Shown here: piece after piece, positions 53,614 through 62,997 of the stretch
Layout: every line of letters starts with the position of its first letter
Numbering within the stretch: position 1 is the first letter of the stretch
Origin: Fibrella forsythiae
GTDB taxonomy: Bacteria; Bacteroidota; Bacteroidia; Cytophagales; Spirosomataceae
Assembly: GCF_017353175.1 (NCBI RefSeq)
Contig: NZ_JAFMYW010000003.1
Coordinates: 124,001 to 188,000 of the forward strand
DNA length: 64,000 nt
Direction: 5' to 3'
The notes under the pieces: generated by a model
The model's database searches: none
Told to the model about the DNA's origin: nothing
Seen by the model: the letters and a program-made list of their open reading frames with translations, nothing else
Made by a program: the position numbers and the translations under genes

Positions 53614-55079
53614 CCCAACCGCCGTTGCTAAAACCAGCCAGTAACTGGCTCTACTGGACGGTTATCGCGCTGGTAGTGAAAGGCTTGTTCTTCGGCTGGT
53701 TTCTCACCCGAACCTATTACCACGACATCGACGGGTTCTTGGGGCAGAGTAACGGCGATATGATGACGTATATCCAGCCCGTTGAAAGTCTGCTGGCTCA
53801 TCACGGTTTTCAGACCGATGTGCGCATGCCCGCCTATCCGGGGGTTTACCTGGCGTTTCGGTTGCTGTTCAAACCAGCAGTAGCCTGTAACCTGGTCATG
53901 CTGCTTCAGTTGGTTGTGTCGGCTATTTCAGTTTACGTGCTGGGCTTGTGTGCCCGCCGTTTATTTTCGAGTGACCGTGCTTTTTACTGGGCCTTTTTTA
54001 TTTACCTGTTTAGCACGTTCGTCAGTGTATTCGACGGGTATTTCCTGACCGAAAGTCTGGCGGCCTCGGCTTCGATTTTTTTCCTTTATACCTGGCTTCG
54101 TTTTGAAGCAGAGCCTACCCGCTGGCTACCATTGGTTTCTGCAGGTACGTGGATGACCTGGTCTATCTTTCTAAAGCCTGCCCATGCACCGATGCTGGCC
54201 ATACCCCTGGCCATTTGGGGGTTTCGCTGGTTGCAAAAACGCCTGACATTCAGGAATCTGATTCGGTATAGTTTCCTGTTTCTGTTGCCGTTTGCCCTGG
54301 CCGATGGCGCCTGGATGGCCCGTAACTACCGTAGCTACCGGCAAGTGATTCCGCTGCTAAAAAGCCCCTGGTATCCCGAAAGTTTCTGGCCTGCCAACTA
54401 CTTCGATCTGATGGCTTTTTGCCAGACCTATGGCGAAGATTTTTCGTATTGGTTTCCCAACGCCGGGATCCGCTGGTTACAGGGCTGGGGCAACAATAAC
54501 TTCCTGGCTCCTGTGCGTTGGTACGTGAAAGAAGACCTTGGGCCGCCCCCAAACTATGTATACACGTCAAAATTCAACCTCGATTCCGTAACTTCGGTGC
54601 GGAACCTGTGTTACCGACTGGGCAATGGACCCATGCTCGACTCGGTGCAGCGCAGTGCCATATCGGCGCAGATCAAAGAGAAAATGAATCGGTATACCCG
54701 GTCGGTACGAGAAGATAACCCACTGGTATACTACGTCTGGGCACCGATTCGGTACACGGCTACCTTTTTACACGGCAGTTTCGGCTACACCTTTCTCGAT
54801 GACATGATCCGATCGCAGTGGCCGCGGTTTTTGCTTCGGCTGTATCACTACGCCTTCGTGCTGATTCCTGGCCTGATAGGGTTAGTTCTGCTGACAAGGC
54901 GTGGGCTGCGGCGAGATGACCGGCTGCTGGTGATTCCCTTATCAGTTGCCTACTGTCTGGTCGTGTATGTGGTTGTGCTGCGCCACCCCGAAACTCGTTA
55001 CCTGGCTCCGTTTTATCCCTTTTTGGTGTTAAGCGCCGTTACCACATTTTTGTCGATCGTTCGTTCGAGACAGTCTTAA
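53610..55079 (+). CDS. Multi-pass membrane glycosyltransferase (GT39/ArnT-like)
   Basis: This 489-residue protein has about ten membrane segments. The first extracytoplasmic loop carries acidic residues (YYHDIDGFLGQSNGDMMTYIQPVESL), as in lipid-linked-sugar transferases of the GT39/GT83 type (ArnT, PMT), where an Asp is catalytic. MPAYPGVYLAFRLL follows. A soluble segment of about 120 residues lies mid-protein. It should move a sugar from a polyprenyl-phosphate donor in the periplasm. The next gene is a DPM-like GT2 that could make that donor. It starts inside the previous stop codon. Confidence 0.75.
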   Translation: MTQPPLLKPASNWLYWTVIALVVKGLFFGWFLTRTYYHDIDGFLGQSNGDMMTYIQPVESLLAHHGFQTDVRMPAYPGVYLAFRLLFKPAVACNLVMLLQLVVSAISVYVLGLCARRLFSSDRAFYWAFFIYLFSTFVSVFDGYFLTESLAASASIFFLYTWLRFEAEPTRWLPLVSAGTWMTWSIFLKPAHAPMLAIPLAIWGFRWLQKRLTFRNLIRYSFLFLLPFALADGAWMARNYRSYRQVIPLLKSPWYPESFWPANYFDLMAFCQTYGEDFSYWFPNAGIRWLQGWGNNNFLAPVRWYVKEDLGPPPNYVYTSKFNLDSVTSVRNLCYRLGNGPMLDSVQRSAISAQIKEKMNRYTRSVREDNPLVYYVWAPIRYTATFLHGSFGYTFLDDMIRSQWPRFLLRLYHYAFVLIPGLIGLVLLTRRGLRRDDRLLVIPLSVAYCLVVYVVVLRHPETRYLAPFYPFLVLSAVTTFLSIVRSRQS

Positions 55080-55093
55080 ATTCGTACAGTTAC

Positions 55094-56098
55094 ATGGCCT
55101 ACCTCTCCGTTATAGTCCCGATTTATAATGAATCGAAAAGCATTCCTATCCTGTTTGATACGCTTGAAAACGCCGTTGGGCAGTACGATTATGAAATCAT
55201 TGCCGTCAACGATGGGTCGAAAGACGATTCACTGGATCAGCTACGGATTGTCTGTGCCCGGAACAAACGGGTAAAGGCCGTCAATTTTAAACGCAACTTC
55301 GGGCAAACGGCGGCTATCAACGCTGGCATACAACATGCCTCGGGCGAGGTGATCGTGTTGATTGACAGTGATCTGGAGAATGACCCTAATGACATTTCAA
55401 AACTGGTAGACCGCCTCGATGACGGTTACGACGTGGTGAGCGGCTGGCGGCAAAATCGCTGGAAGGGTGAGTTTCTGACGCGTAAACTGCCTTCGATGAC
55501 CGCCAATAAACTGATCAGCAGCATCTCGGGAGTGCCCCTGCACGATTATGGCTGTACGCTGAAAGCCTACCGGCGTGATGTGATCAAAGACGTAACCCTC
55601 TATGGGCAGATGCACCGCTTTATTCCGGTATACTGCGCCTGGCAAGGTGGTAAAGTCACTGAAATGCCCGTGAACTACCAGCCACGTCAGTTTGGGAAAA
55701 GCAATTACGGCATTTTCCGCACCTACAAAGTGGTGCTTGATCTGGTGCTGATCAAGTTCCTGGAAAAATACATGCAGCGGCCTATTCACTTCTTCGGCGG
55801 CGCAGGTATCCTGGCCTTTCTGGTGACGTTTGTCGCAACCATTATGGCCGCTTATTTTAAATTGACGGGCCAGAAAGACCTGGTCGAGACGCCACTGCCT
55901 ACCATTGCTTCCATGTTTTTCGTAGTTGGTATTCAACTAGTGCTGATGGGCGTTATTGCAGAAATTCTGATGCGAACGTATTACGAATCGCAGAATAAAA
56001 TGCCGTATAGCGTAAAAGAACTGATCAATTTCGACGTACCTGACGGAACGGCCAATCAGGCAGAAACGGTACAGGCTGAACGATTGCGGGTGAGGTAA
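55094..56098 (+). CDS. GT2 glycosyltransferase, polyprenyl-phosphate sugar synthase type (DPM1/GtrB-like)
   Basis: This 334-residue enzyme has a GT-A catalytic domain (VIVPIYNESKSI, VNDGSKDDS, GQTAAINAGIQHASGEVIVLIDSDLENDP with the DxD metal site) and two C-terminal membrane segments (FFGGAGILAFLVTFVATIMA and FFVVGIQLVLMGVIAEIL). This is the GtrB/Ppm1 layout: transfer of a sugar from a nucleotide donor to polyprenyl phosphate on the inner leaflet. It fits the membrane glycosyltransferase encoded 14 bases upstream. The sugar is unknown. Confidence 0.9.
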   Translation: MAYLSVIVPIYNESKSIPILFDTLENAVGQYDYEIIAVNDGSKDDSLDQLRIVCARNKRVKAVNFKRNFGQTAAINAGIQHASGEVIVLIDSDLENDPNDISKLVDRLDDGYDVVSGWRQNRWKGEFLTRKLPSMTANKLISSISGVPLHDYGCTLKAYRRDVIKDVTLYGQMHRFIPVYCAWQGGKVTEMPVNYQPRQFGKSNYGIFRTYKVVLDLVLIKFLEKYMQRPIHFFGGAGILAFLVTFVATIMAAYFKLTGQKDLVETPLPTIASMFFVVGIQLVLMGVIAEILMRTYYESQNKMPYSVKELINFDVPDGTANQAETVQAERLRVR

Positions 56099-56114
56099 TT
56101 GAATCGATAAACTT

Positions 56115-58001
56115 ATGTGTGGACTAGCAGGATTTACCGGCCGAGGCAGCGAAGATGATCTGTTGCGGATGATCCGGCAATTGAAGCACCGGGGTCCTGA
56201 TTTTCAGGGAGGTGACCTGAAAGCTGGCCGTGACGGCTCTGTAGGGCTAGGCCATGCCCGCCTGAGTATCATCGACCTGAGCTCGGGCGCAAACCAGCCT
56301 TTTTACACCGAAGATCAGCAGATCGGCATGGTCTTCAACGGTGAAATTTACAATTACGTTGCGCTGAAAGAAGAGCTACAGGCGTTGGGGAAATACCATT
56401 TCCGAACAACATCTGATACTGAAGTACTCCTGTATCTATATCAGGAATACGGCGAAAAGCTGTTTGATAAGATCAATGGCATGTTTGCCTTTGCTATTTA
56501 CGATTTCCGGACTGGCAAAACGATGCTGGCTCGTGACCGGATGGGTAAGAAACCATTACACTACAGTGTTATTGGCGATACGCTCATCTACGGCTCAGAA
56601 CCCAAAGCTCTGCTGCAACATCCGCTGGTGAGCAAAGCCATTAGCCCGGATGCCCTGAACGCTTACCTGACGTTTGAATACGTACCTACGCCCTACAGCA
56701 TCTACCGGGACATTCAGAAACTGGAACCCGGCCATTACCTGCTGTTCGAAAACGGTAAGATAACAGCCAACAAACCATTCTGGACCATTCAGTTCAACCA
56801 TAAGGCTATCACGTTCGATGACGCGCTGAGCCAGTTTGATGACCTGCTGAACGACGCAACCGCCTCGCGGCTGGTGGCCGATGTGCCACTAGGCGTGTTC
56901 CTGAGCGGTGGGCTTGATAGCTCGGCGATTGCGTACTACGCGCAGAAAAACAGTGAGAGCAAGATCAAAACGTTTTCCATTGGCTTCCAGGAAAAATCGT
57001 ACGATGAGGCCGACTATGCCCGTATGGTAGCCAAACACCTGGGCACAGACCATCACGAAAAAGTGCTGACGGCTCAGGATTCGCTTAATCTGCTTCCCGA
57101 CATTACGGCAAAACTGGACGAGCCTTTCGCCGACGCCTCCATCATACCAACGTACCTGCTCTCTCAATTCACCCGCGAACGGGTTACGGTGGCCCTGGGG
57201 GGCGATGGGAGCGACGAGCTGCTGGCCGGTTACCCAACCTTCACCTCCGACTACGTTCGGGGCGTATATGGCTCAATGCCGCGTCCAATAAAGGCACTGG
57301 CCAACCGCGTTGCCGATCTGTTGCCGGTCAGTGATGCTAATATCAGCCTCGATTTCAAGGCAAAACAGTTTCTGAAAGGCTTTCAGGAAAAACCGGCTTA
57401 TACTCATACGCTCTGGCTGGGAAGTTTTTCACCCGCTCAAAAGCGGAAGCTACTTAGTGCTGATGTACAGGCGCAGTTGACAGACAGAACGGGTTTAAGT
57501 CTGATTGATAAGCACTTAGCCGAACTGCCTGCTAATACGGATGGATTTGATCAAACGTCGTACATCTATTACATGACGTACCTGCTCGATGATATCCTGG
57601 TGAAGGTAGACCGCGCCAGCATGTATAATTCGCTGGAGGTGCGTGCGCCGTTCCTCGATTACCGCATCGTGGATTTTGCCAACAGCCTGCCCGAATCGTT
57701 TAAACGGAAAGGCCTCACGGGCAAATACATCCTAAAGGCGCTGATGCGCAACAATATTCCCGATGACATCATTGACCGGCCTAAGAAAGGCTTCGGTATA
57801 CCGCTCTCGCAGTGGCTGCGCAACGAATTGCGCCCTTTGTGCGACGATCTGCTATCCGAGGAATCGCTGAAGCAACATGGTTTATTCAACGCCGGGTACG
57901 TTCGGCAGTTGCAGCAGGAACATTATTCCGGCAAACAAAATCACCGCAAACTGCTCTGGACGCTCATGGTGTTTCAGCAGTGGTACAGACATTATCATTG
58001 A
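56115..58001 (+). CDS. asnB: Asparagine synthase (glutamine-hydrolysing), glycan-locus type
   Basis: This 628-residue enzyme has the glutaminase domain starting MCGLAGFTG (Cys2 nucleophile after Met removal) with GHARLSIIDLS and FNGEIYN, and the synthetase domain with the PP-loop LSGGLDSSAIAYY and GDGSDELLAGYP. It would use glutamine and ATP to make an amide. Copies inside polysaccharide loci often amidate uronic acids rather than aspartate; a uronate epimerase-like gene upstream supports that but does not prove it. It is 16 bases after the GT2 gene, so it is in the same operon. Confidence 0.9.
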   Translation: MCGLAGFTGRGSEDDLLRMIRQLKHRGPDFQGGDLKAGRDGSVGLGHARLSIIDLSSGANQPFYTEDQQIGMVFNGEIYNYVALKEELQALGKYHFRTTSDTEVLLYLYQEYGEKLFDKINGMFAFAIYDFRTGKTMLARDRMGKKPLHYSVIGDTLIYGSEPKALLQHPLVSKAISPDALNAYLTFEYVPTPYSIYRDIQKLEPGHYLLFENGKITANKPFWTIQFNHKAITFDDALSQFDDLLNDATASRLVADVPLGVFLSGGLDSSAIAYYAQKNSESKIKTFSIGFQEKSYDEADYARMVAKHLGTDHHEKVLTAQDSLNLLPDITAKLDEPFADASIIPTYLLSQFTRERVTVALGGDGSDELLAGYPTFTSDYVRGVYGSMPRPIKALANRVADLLPVSDANISLDFKAKQFLKGFQEKPAYTHTLWLGSFSPAQKRKLLSADVQAQLTDRTGLSLIDKHLAELPANTDGFDQTSYIYYMTYLLDDILVKVDRASMYNSLEVRAPFLDYRIVDFANSLPESFKRKGLTGKYILKALMRNNIPDDIIDRPKKGFGIPLSQWLRNELRPLCDDLLSEESLKQHGLFNAGYVRQLQQEHYSGKQNHRKLLWTLMVFQQWYRHYH

Positions 58002-58003
58002 GT

Positions 58004-58942
58004 ATGAATTGGCATAAAAAAGGAGTCGTTTATAAGCCTACTGGCGAGTTTCCGTTCAGTCAGACGCACGCACAGGTACCATTTGGCTTTCCACTGAGCG
58101 ACCGGTTACGGGTTTACTTTTCAACCCGCGATAAAGACATACAGTCAGCTACATCGTTTGTTGAGGTTGATCCCGACGATTTGTCGAAGGTGTTATACGT
58201 TCACGATAAGCCCTGCCTGACGAAGGGAGAGGTAGGTACGTTCGATGAGAGCGGCGCCATGCCCTCGTGGTTTCTGCCCGTTGGCGACGAGGTCTGGCTC
58301 TACTATACCGGATGGAACAAGAGCGAAACGGCGTCGTACCGGCTCGGTATTGGCTTGGCGATCAGCCGTGATGGTGGCCTGACCTTTGAGCGTAAGTTTA
58401 CCGGCCCCATTCTGGATCGGTACATCTTCGATCAGGTGTGGGTAGCGCAGCCCTGCGTTATTCGTGAACGCGATGACCTCTGGCGGATGTGGTATCTGTC
58501 GTGCACCAAAATCGAAGTGATCGATGGGCACCCAGAGCCATTCTACGACGTAAAATACGCTGAGTCGACGGACGGTATTCACTGGAATCGGACGGGGCAG
58601 GTGTGCGTTGGCTACGATGCATTTACCGATGCCATTGGCCGCCCAACGGTGTTCCGCGATGGTGATCTGTACCGCATGTATTTCTCGTACCGAAGCGCCA
58701 CCAACTATCGCACCGACGTACGGCGTAGTTACCGAATTGGCTGTGCTGAATCGACAGACGGTATTAACTGGACCCGAACTGACGATCAGGCTGGTATTGA
58801 GCGATCGGAGGAGGGGTGGGATTCAATGATGATGGATTACTGCCACATCTTCCCGCATCGCAATCAGTGGGTGATGCTGTATAACGGCAATGGATTCGGG
58901 GCCTCTGGTTTCGGTTATGCATTGAATCAACCTGAACCCTGA
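58004..58942 (+). CDS. GH43/GH32-like five-bladed propeller protein of the glycan locus
   Basis: This 312-residue protein starts MNWHKKGVVYKP and has blade repeats of the glycoside hydrolase 43/32 superfamily: DRLRVYFSTRDKD, EVWLYYTGWNKS, LGIGLAISRDGGLTFER, VKYAESTDGIHWNRTG, RIGCAESTDGINWTRT, ending GFGYALN. No signal peptide is visible. Such cytoplasmic propeller proteins are common in O-antigen and exopolysaccharide loci, where hydrolysis seems unlikely; a transferase or binding role is inferred. The true start lies 2 bases after the asnB stop; the longer upstream frame overlaps asnB. Confidence 0.78.
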   Translation: MNWHKKGVVYKPTGEFPFSQTHAQVPFGFPLSDRLRVYFSTRDKDIQSATSFVEVDPDDLSKVLYVHDKPCLTKGEVGTFDESGAMPSWFLPVGDEVWLYYTGWNKSETASYRLGIGLAISRDGGLTFERKFTGPILDRYIFDQVWVAQPCVIRERDDLWRMWYLSCTKIEVIDGHPEPFYDVKYAESTDGIHWNRTGQVCVGYDAFTDAIGRPTVFRDGDLYRMYFSYRSATNYRTDVRRSYRIGCAESTDGINWTRTDDQAGIERSEEGWDSMMMDYCHIFPHRNQWVMLYNGNGFGASGFGYALNQPEP

Positions 58943-59069
58943 GTATAATCAGGATGTTGGCTTAACTGATCGCCTTAAGTTTGTGCGTTTCCATTTGCTA
59001 ATAAACCTGCTCACTGCTGGTTTTTAGCGTGGTTGACGTCTAACTTGTCTCACAATATCACAACACACT

Positions 59070-59882
59070 ATGCAGGAGGTAGCTAAGTACATCATCAAAG
59101 TTAATGCCGACATAAAGGACGGGCAGATCGTGCCCGAGATTCCTTATGAAGAGGTCATGCGGCTGGTGAATGAACCGAATATTGTCATTATCAAAACGGG
59201 TTTCGCGCCTGAAACGCTTCGTAGCGTCATTGATAGCACTGTTGCCTGGGCGGCAAAAACTCCCCTGGCCGAAGCACCGGATACGTTTGATAACAACCAG
59301 CATAAGCAGCGGCTACACATCGCCAAAATTCAGCAGGCTCCCCAGCTATTTCACGATCATACGTTCGATGCCATTCTGGATCTTGACGACGAGTTTCGGC
59401 AAACATTGCTGACCGTGTTCGATCCGGTCCGGAAGTTCTGGAATAGCGTCACTGGCAACAACGAAGAATACGGAATTCGGAAAGGCCAGCCTTATTTTCA
59501 CCCGCAGGTGACGCACTACCCATTGGGTGGTAGTTTCTTCGGGCGGCACTGGCACCCGCTCAATCCGCAGAAAGTGGGCATGATTCTGGCGCTCAACCAA
59601 TATGGTAATGATTACCATTCGGGTGGTACCGGGTACGTAATCAATAACCACATTGTGGAAACAGAAGGTTATCAGGATATGGGCGATATGATCCTGTTCC
59701 GCTACGACCTTCCTCACTGGGTTAGCCCATCTAGTTTTGCCGATCGGTTCAGTTGGGATAACCCGGCTGGCCGTTGGGTATCTATCTTGCCATTTTATGA
59801 CCCCTGGGCCAAACCTGCTGATAGTGACGAACCGCAGGGGTGGAGCACACAAATTGCACAGGCGAAAGAAGTAGCCGTTTAA
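59070..59882 (+). CDS. Putative Fe/2-oxoglutarate-type oxygenase (double-stranded beta-helix) of the glycan locus
   Basis: This 270-residue protein has a C-terminal half that looks like a jelly-roll: FFGRHWHPLNPQKVGMILALNQYG, GTGYVINN and DMILFRYDLPHWVSP. A possible metal set is H160 and/or H162 (HWH) with distal H216; the usual HxD is not evident because the pattern is HWHP, so activity is uncertain. The N-terminal half is helical and unrecognised. It may hydroxylate a sugar or a lipid in the locus. The next gene overlaps its stop (TAATG). I do not recognise a named family. Confidence 0.5.
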   Translation: MQEVAKYIIKVNADIKDGQIVPEIPYEEVMRLVNEPNIVIIKTGFAPETLRSVIDSTVAWAAKTPLAEAPDTFDNNQHKQRLHIAKIQQAPQLFHDHTFDAILDLDDEFRQTLLTVFDPVRKFWNSVTGNNEEYGIRKGQPYFHPQVTHYPLGGSFFGRHWHPLNPQKVGMILALNQYGNDYHSGGTGYVINNHIVETEGYQDMGDMILFRYDLPHWVSPSSFADRFSWDNPAGRWVSILPFYDPWAKPADSDEPQGWSTQIAQAKEVAV

Positions 59883-60856
59883 TGAAAGTAAAAGTTAGCG
59901 TACTGATTATCACGTACAATCAGCAGCAGTTCATTCGCAAGGCAATAGACAGTGCACTTGCTCAACAGACGTCGTTTCCCATCGAGATTTTGGTGGGAGA
60001 CGATTTCTCCTCTGATGGAACGCGGGATATTATTCAGGAATATGAACGTAAGCATCCCGGACTAGTAAAAGGCGTTTTACACCCACGCAATATGGGTAAG
60101 AACGGCGGGATAAATTTTCTGGAAACATTGAAGCTAGCCACGGGCGATTATTATGCCCTGATGGATGGCGACGATTACTGGACTAACGAGCATAAACTGC
60201 AAAAGCAGGCTGATTTTCTCGATACGCATCCAGATTACTCCATGACCTTTCATAATGCGGTGATTACCTACGAAGATGGTACACCATCGCATTTGCTGAA
60301 TGGCCCCGAAACAAAACCGTTTTTTACTGTCGACGACCTGATCGGCGAAGAAGAAATCTGGTTTATGGCTACATCCAGCACGATGTACCGCAACAGTATA
60401 CGGGAATATCCGGCTTGGTTCATGGAATCAGTTAGCGGCGATATTCCGCGATTGATACTGAAAGCCAAGCAAGGTAAAATCGGCTATCTACCTGATGTAA
60501 TGTCTGTTTATCGGAAAAATCAGGGCGGCACCAGTTTCACTGACAAATATGACGATGCCAACTTCCTGCGTAACCGAATAGCTATGTACGAAGCGATAGG
60601 GCGGGAACTGAACGGCAAATACGATGATAAGCTGAAGCGGAACATCGCCCGCTATTACCGCTGGATGCTCGACAGTCATCAATACCGTGATCACTATTAT
60701 CCACGCAATCTACTGGCTGCGAAGTACCTACGGCTGGCGAAGACAACGGACGAGGAGCGTAAACTGATCATTCAGAAGTATATCGTTCCTGCTCCGGTAA
60801 TGCGCCTGTACAGTACGTTTGCTATCTGGTTAGGGCAGTTTCTGCGTGCGAGCTAA
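59882..60856 (+). CDS. GT2 family glycosyltransferase
   Basis: This 324-residue inverting transferase has VSVLIITYNQQQFIRKAIDSAL at its N terminus, VGDDFSSDGT and the DxD site in YALMDGDDYW. The rest (TMYRNSIREYP, PDVMSVYRKNQGG) is typical of surface-glycan GT2 enzymes with no membrane segments. The ATG overlaps the previous stop by one base; the longer upstream frame is not conserved. It is the last gene of the locus and is followed at 60863 by a long bidirectional terminator. Confidence 0.9.
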   Translation: MKVKVSVLIITYNQQQFIRKAIDSALAQQTSFPIEILVGDDFSSDGTRDIIQEYERKHPGLVKGVLHPRNMGKNGGINFLETLKLATGDYYALMDGDDYWTNEHKLQKQADFLDTHPDYSMTFHNAVITYEDGTPSHLLNGPETKPFFTVDDLIGEEEIWFMATSSTMYRNSIREYPAWFMESVSGDIPRLILKAKQGKIGYLPDVMSVYRKNQGGTSFTDKYDDANFLRNRIAMYEAIGRELNGKYDDKLKRNIARYYRWMLDSHQYRDHYYPRNLLAAKYLRLAKTTDEERKLIIQKYIVPAPVMRLYSTFAIWLGQFLRAS

Positions 60857-60862
60857 GTCAGT

Positions 60863-60930
60863 GTAACGTACTCCACAAAAAATGCCCCCGGCCATACTCG
60901 GCCGGGGGCATTTTTTGTGGAGTACGTTAC
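60863..60930. terminator. Bidirectional terminator with perfect 31-bp stem
   Basis: 60863-60893 pairs perfectly with 60900-60930 around a 6-base loop. The stem has a GC core (CCCCCGGCC) and A6/T6 tracts suited to ending transcripts from both sides. It lies 6 bases after the GT2 stop and touches the ompA-type gene's stop codon (minus, 60931). The outer arms include AACGTAC. Confidence 0.95.
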
Positions 60931-61809
60931 TTATTTGCCCTGGCCGCTTGATAGCAGGTTGAAGAACTGATCGAGCTTCGGCGTCAGGATGATTTCAGTA
61001 CGACGGTTCGACTTACGACCTTCTGGCGTAGCGTTGTCGTCTTTTGGCGCGTACTCACCGCGGCCACCTGCCGTTAAGCGGGCTGGCGCAACGCCAAATT
61101 TGGTTTGCAGTACACGCGAAACGGCTGTTGCACGAAGTACACTCAGGTCCCAGTTGTCGCGCAGAACGCCCGATACGAACGGAACGGCGTCGGTATGACC
61201 TTCAACCAGAATGTCAAGCTCGTTGTGGTCGTTCACTACTTTGGCTACCTTTTCCAGAACGGCTTCGGCTTGTGGGTTCACATCAAACTTGCCTGAGTTG
61301 AACAGTAGTTTGTCTGAGATCGACACGTAGACAACACCTTTCTTCACTTCCACCTGTACGTCCTGATCGTTAATATCAGCCAGTGAGCGTTTCAGGTTCA
61401 TTACCAGTGCCAGGTTCAGCGAATCTTTACTCCGAATCTGGTTGTTGATGTTGTTAACGTATTTCGTTTGCTCGTTCAGTGTTTCGAGCGATTTTTTGAT
61501 ACTCTCGGCACCCTGCTTGCTGACAACCGACAGGTCAGACATACGGTCGAGCAGGTTGTTGTTTGTCTTTTTTAGGTAATCGATCTGGCTTTGCAGGTCG
61601 GATAACTGGTTCACTTTGTTGGCTAAATCAGCATCTTTACTCTTGATTGTCGACTGAAGGTCCAGCGTTTTCTTGTCACAGTTGTTCAGATCGGCCAGCG
61701 TTTTCTCGTGGGCTGATTGCAGGTTAGCCAGTTCTGCTTTTTGTTTTTTGCTGGCAGCGCAAGATGACAGTAAAGCCAGACCAGCGCAGAGAATCAATAC
61801 GTTTTTCAT
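60931..61809 (-). CDS. OmpA family lipoprotein with coiled-coil
   Basis: This 292-residue protein has a lipobox (LALLSSCAAS), a long heptad-repeat coiled coil (about 25-150, KQKAELANLQSAHEKTL onward) and a C-terminal OmpA-like peptidoglycan-binding domain: LLFNSGKFDVNPQAE, LVEGHTDAVPF, DNWDLSVLRATAV and GRGEYAP, RKSNRRTEIIL. The Asp and Arg of the two last motifs bind diaminopimelate. It links outer membrane to cell wall, with the coiled coil as spacer. A possible -7 box (TAATTTTG, minus) lies at 61924-61931. Confidence 0.92.
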   Translation of the reverse strand: MKNVLILCAGLALLSSCAASKKQKAELANLQSAHEKTLADLNNCDKKTLDLQSTIKSKDADLANKVNQLSDLQSQIDYLKKTNNNLLDRMSDLSVVSKQGAESIKKSLETLNEQTKYVNNINNQIRSKDSLNLALVMNLKRSLADINDQDVQVEVKKGVVYVSISDKLLFNSGKFDVNPQAEAVLEKVAKVVNDHNELDILVEGHTDAVPFVSGVLRDNWDLSVLRATAVSRVLQTKFGVAPARLTAGGRGEYAPKDDNATPEGRKSNRRTEIILTPKLDQFFNLLSSGQGK

Positions 61810-62045
61810 GAAGAAAGAAAAATTAAACAGTTACCGGTCAAACACCGATGATCTCAAGATTAGTACCAGGCACTTCTTTACTCAGAAATAACTTAGTGCC
61901 CAACTATTACTTGTATCAGGCCGCAAAATTACAAATTTTTCCAAGATCTATCGCCCTGATTGCACGAATTGAGTAACGGTAACCTACTGATTTGCTGATG
62001 CTGGCAGTTGGCAACAATACTTTTTTTCGTACCTTACTGTTCCGT

Positions 62046-62993
62046 ATGCTTGGACTATTCAGACGCAAAAAAAAGGAGGTGGTGCTCGCTGAGCCCCCGT
62101 TTTATCCGTTGCCAGCTCACATGGCTGACTGGCTTTCCGCAGCCGATTACAATCAAATTCTTCAACTGACGATCGAGCAGTTAAGCCTGAAAGGCGCCAT
62201 TGATTTAATAACGGATGACGGAGTCGTTCATATTCAATTCAATGGCCAGAAAGTGCCCACCCGCTTTTACATGGATAATCTGCTGCGTAAGTGTAAGGCA
62301 GCAGAACAGGCTGAATGGGAGGCAATAGTGGCTGGCCACGTAAAGGGGTTGCCGATCAACAGCGCGGCCATCACCTATATTTATAAAGATTTTGAGTTTG
62401 CTGCGCCCTTACTAAAAGTGCAGGTGAAACCCGTAGGTTTTGCGCAGGACATCATACATGACTGTGTATACCGGCAGGATTTCCCGCAGACCAATACGTT
62501 TCTGGTCATCGATTTTGAGGAGGCGCTCCATTACGTTCGCCGGAGCGAGATTGGTGAATGGGAAGTCTCGGATACGTACCTGTTCGAGGTTGCGCTGGAT
62601 AATGTAGCGCGCGAAAAACCCGACCTGGCTGGTCATTCACTAACGGACGAGCTGCCTCTATACACCCTATTCCATAACGACTTTGCTGTGGCCTGCGCCA
62701 TTGAACTGGCCCGTAATGCCGACGAAGCCGTGGGGCCGTATGGAGCGGTAGTAAATATTCCCGCCAAAGGATCGGTCTTTATCCATCCGCTCGAAGCGGA
62801 TACGGTGTTAGACTACATTGCCGCCTCCCATGAGATGGTGCACGGATTTTATACGGAAGAAACCTATACGGTCAACGAAGAATATTACTGGTACTATGAA
62901 GGGCGTTATAGCCTGTTCCCGATGCGGGTAGAAGGGAATCAGGCTTACCTGTCGTATCCCGATCGGTTACGGAAGCTGTTGCATCAGGCCTAA
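62046..62993 (+). CDS. Uncharacterised protein, possibly DUF1444-like
   Basis: This 315-residue protein starts MLGLFRRKKKEVVLAEPP and has no signal peptide or membrane segment. The middle and end are rich in acidic and aromatic residues: FLVIDFEEALHYVRRSEI, SHEMVHGFYTEETYTVNEEYYWYYEGRYSLFPMRVEG (read as key part EEYYWYYEGRYSLFP). The general style recalls DUF1444 (YtpQ) proteins, but I am not sure. The frame continues upstream to 61992; the ATG at 62046 follows a T-rich leader and is preferred. It converges with the DUF72 gene with a 4-base gap. Confidence 0.6.
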   Translation: MLGLFRRKKKEVVLAEPPFYPLPAHMADWLSAADYNQILQLTIEQLSLKGAIDLITDDGVVHIQFNGQKVPTRFYMDNLLRKCKAAEQAEWEAIVAGHVKGLPINSAAITYIYKDFEFAAPLLKVQVKPVGFAQDIIHDCVYRQDFPQTNTFLVIDFEEALHYVRRSEIGEWEVSDTYLFEVALDNVAREKPDLAGHSLTDELPLYTLFHNDFAVACAIELARNADEAVGPYGAVVNIPAKGSVFIHPLEADTVLDYIAASHEMVHGFYTEETYTVNEEYYWYYEGRYSLFPMRVEGNQAYLSYPDRLRKLLHQA

Positions 62994-62997
62994 TCAC

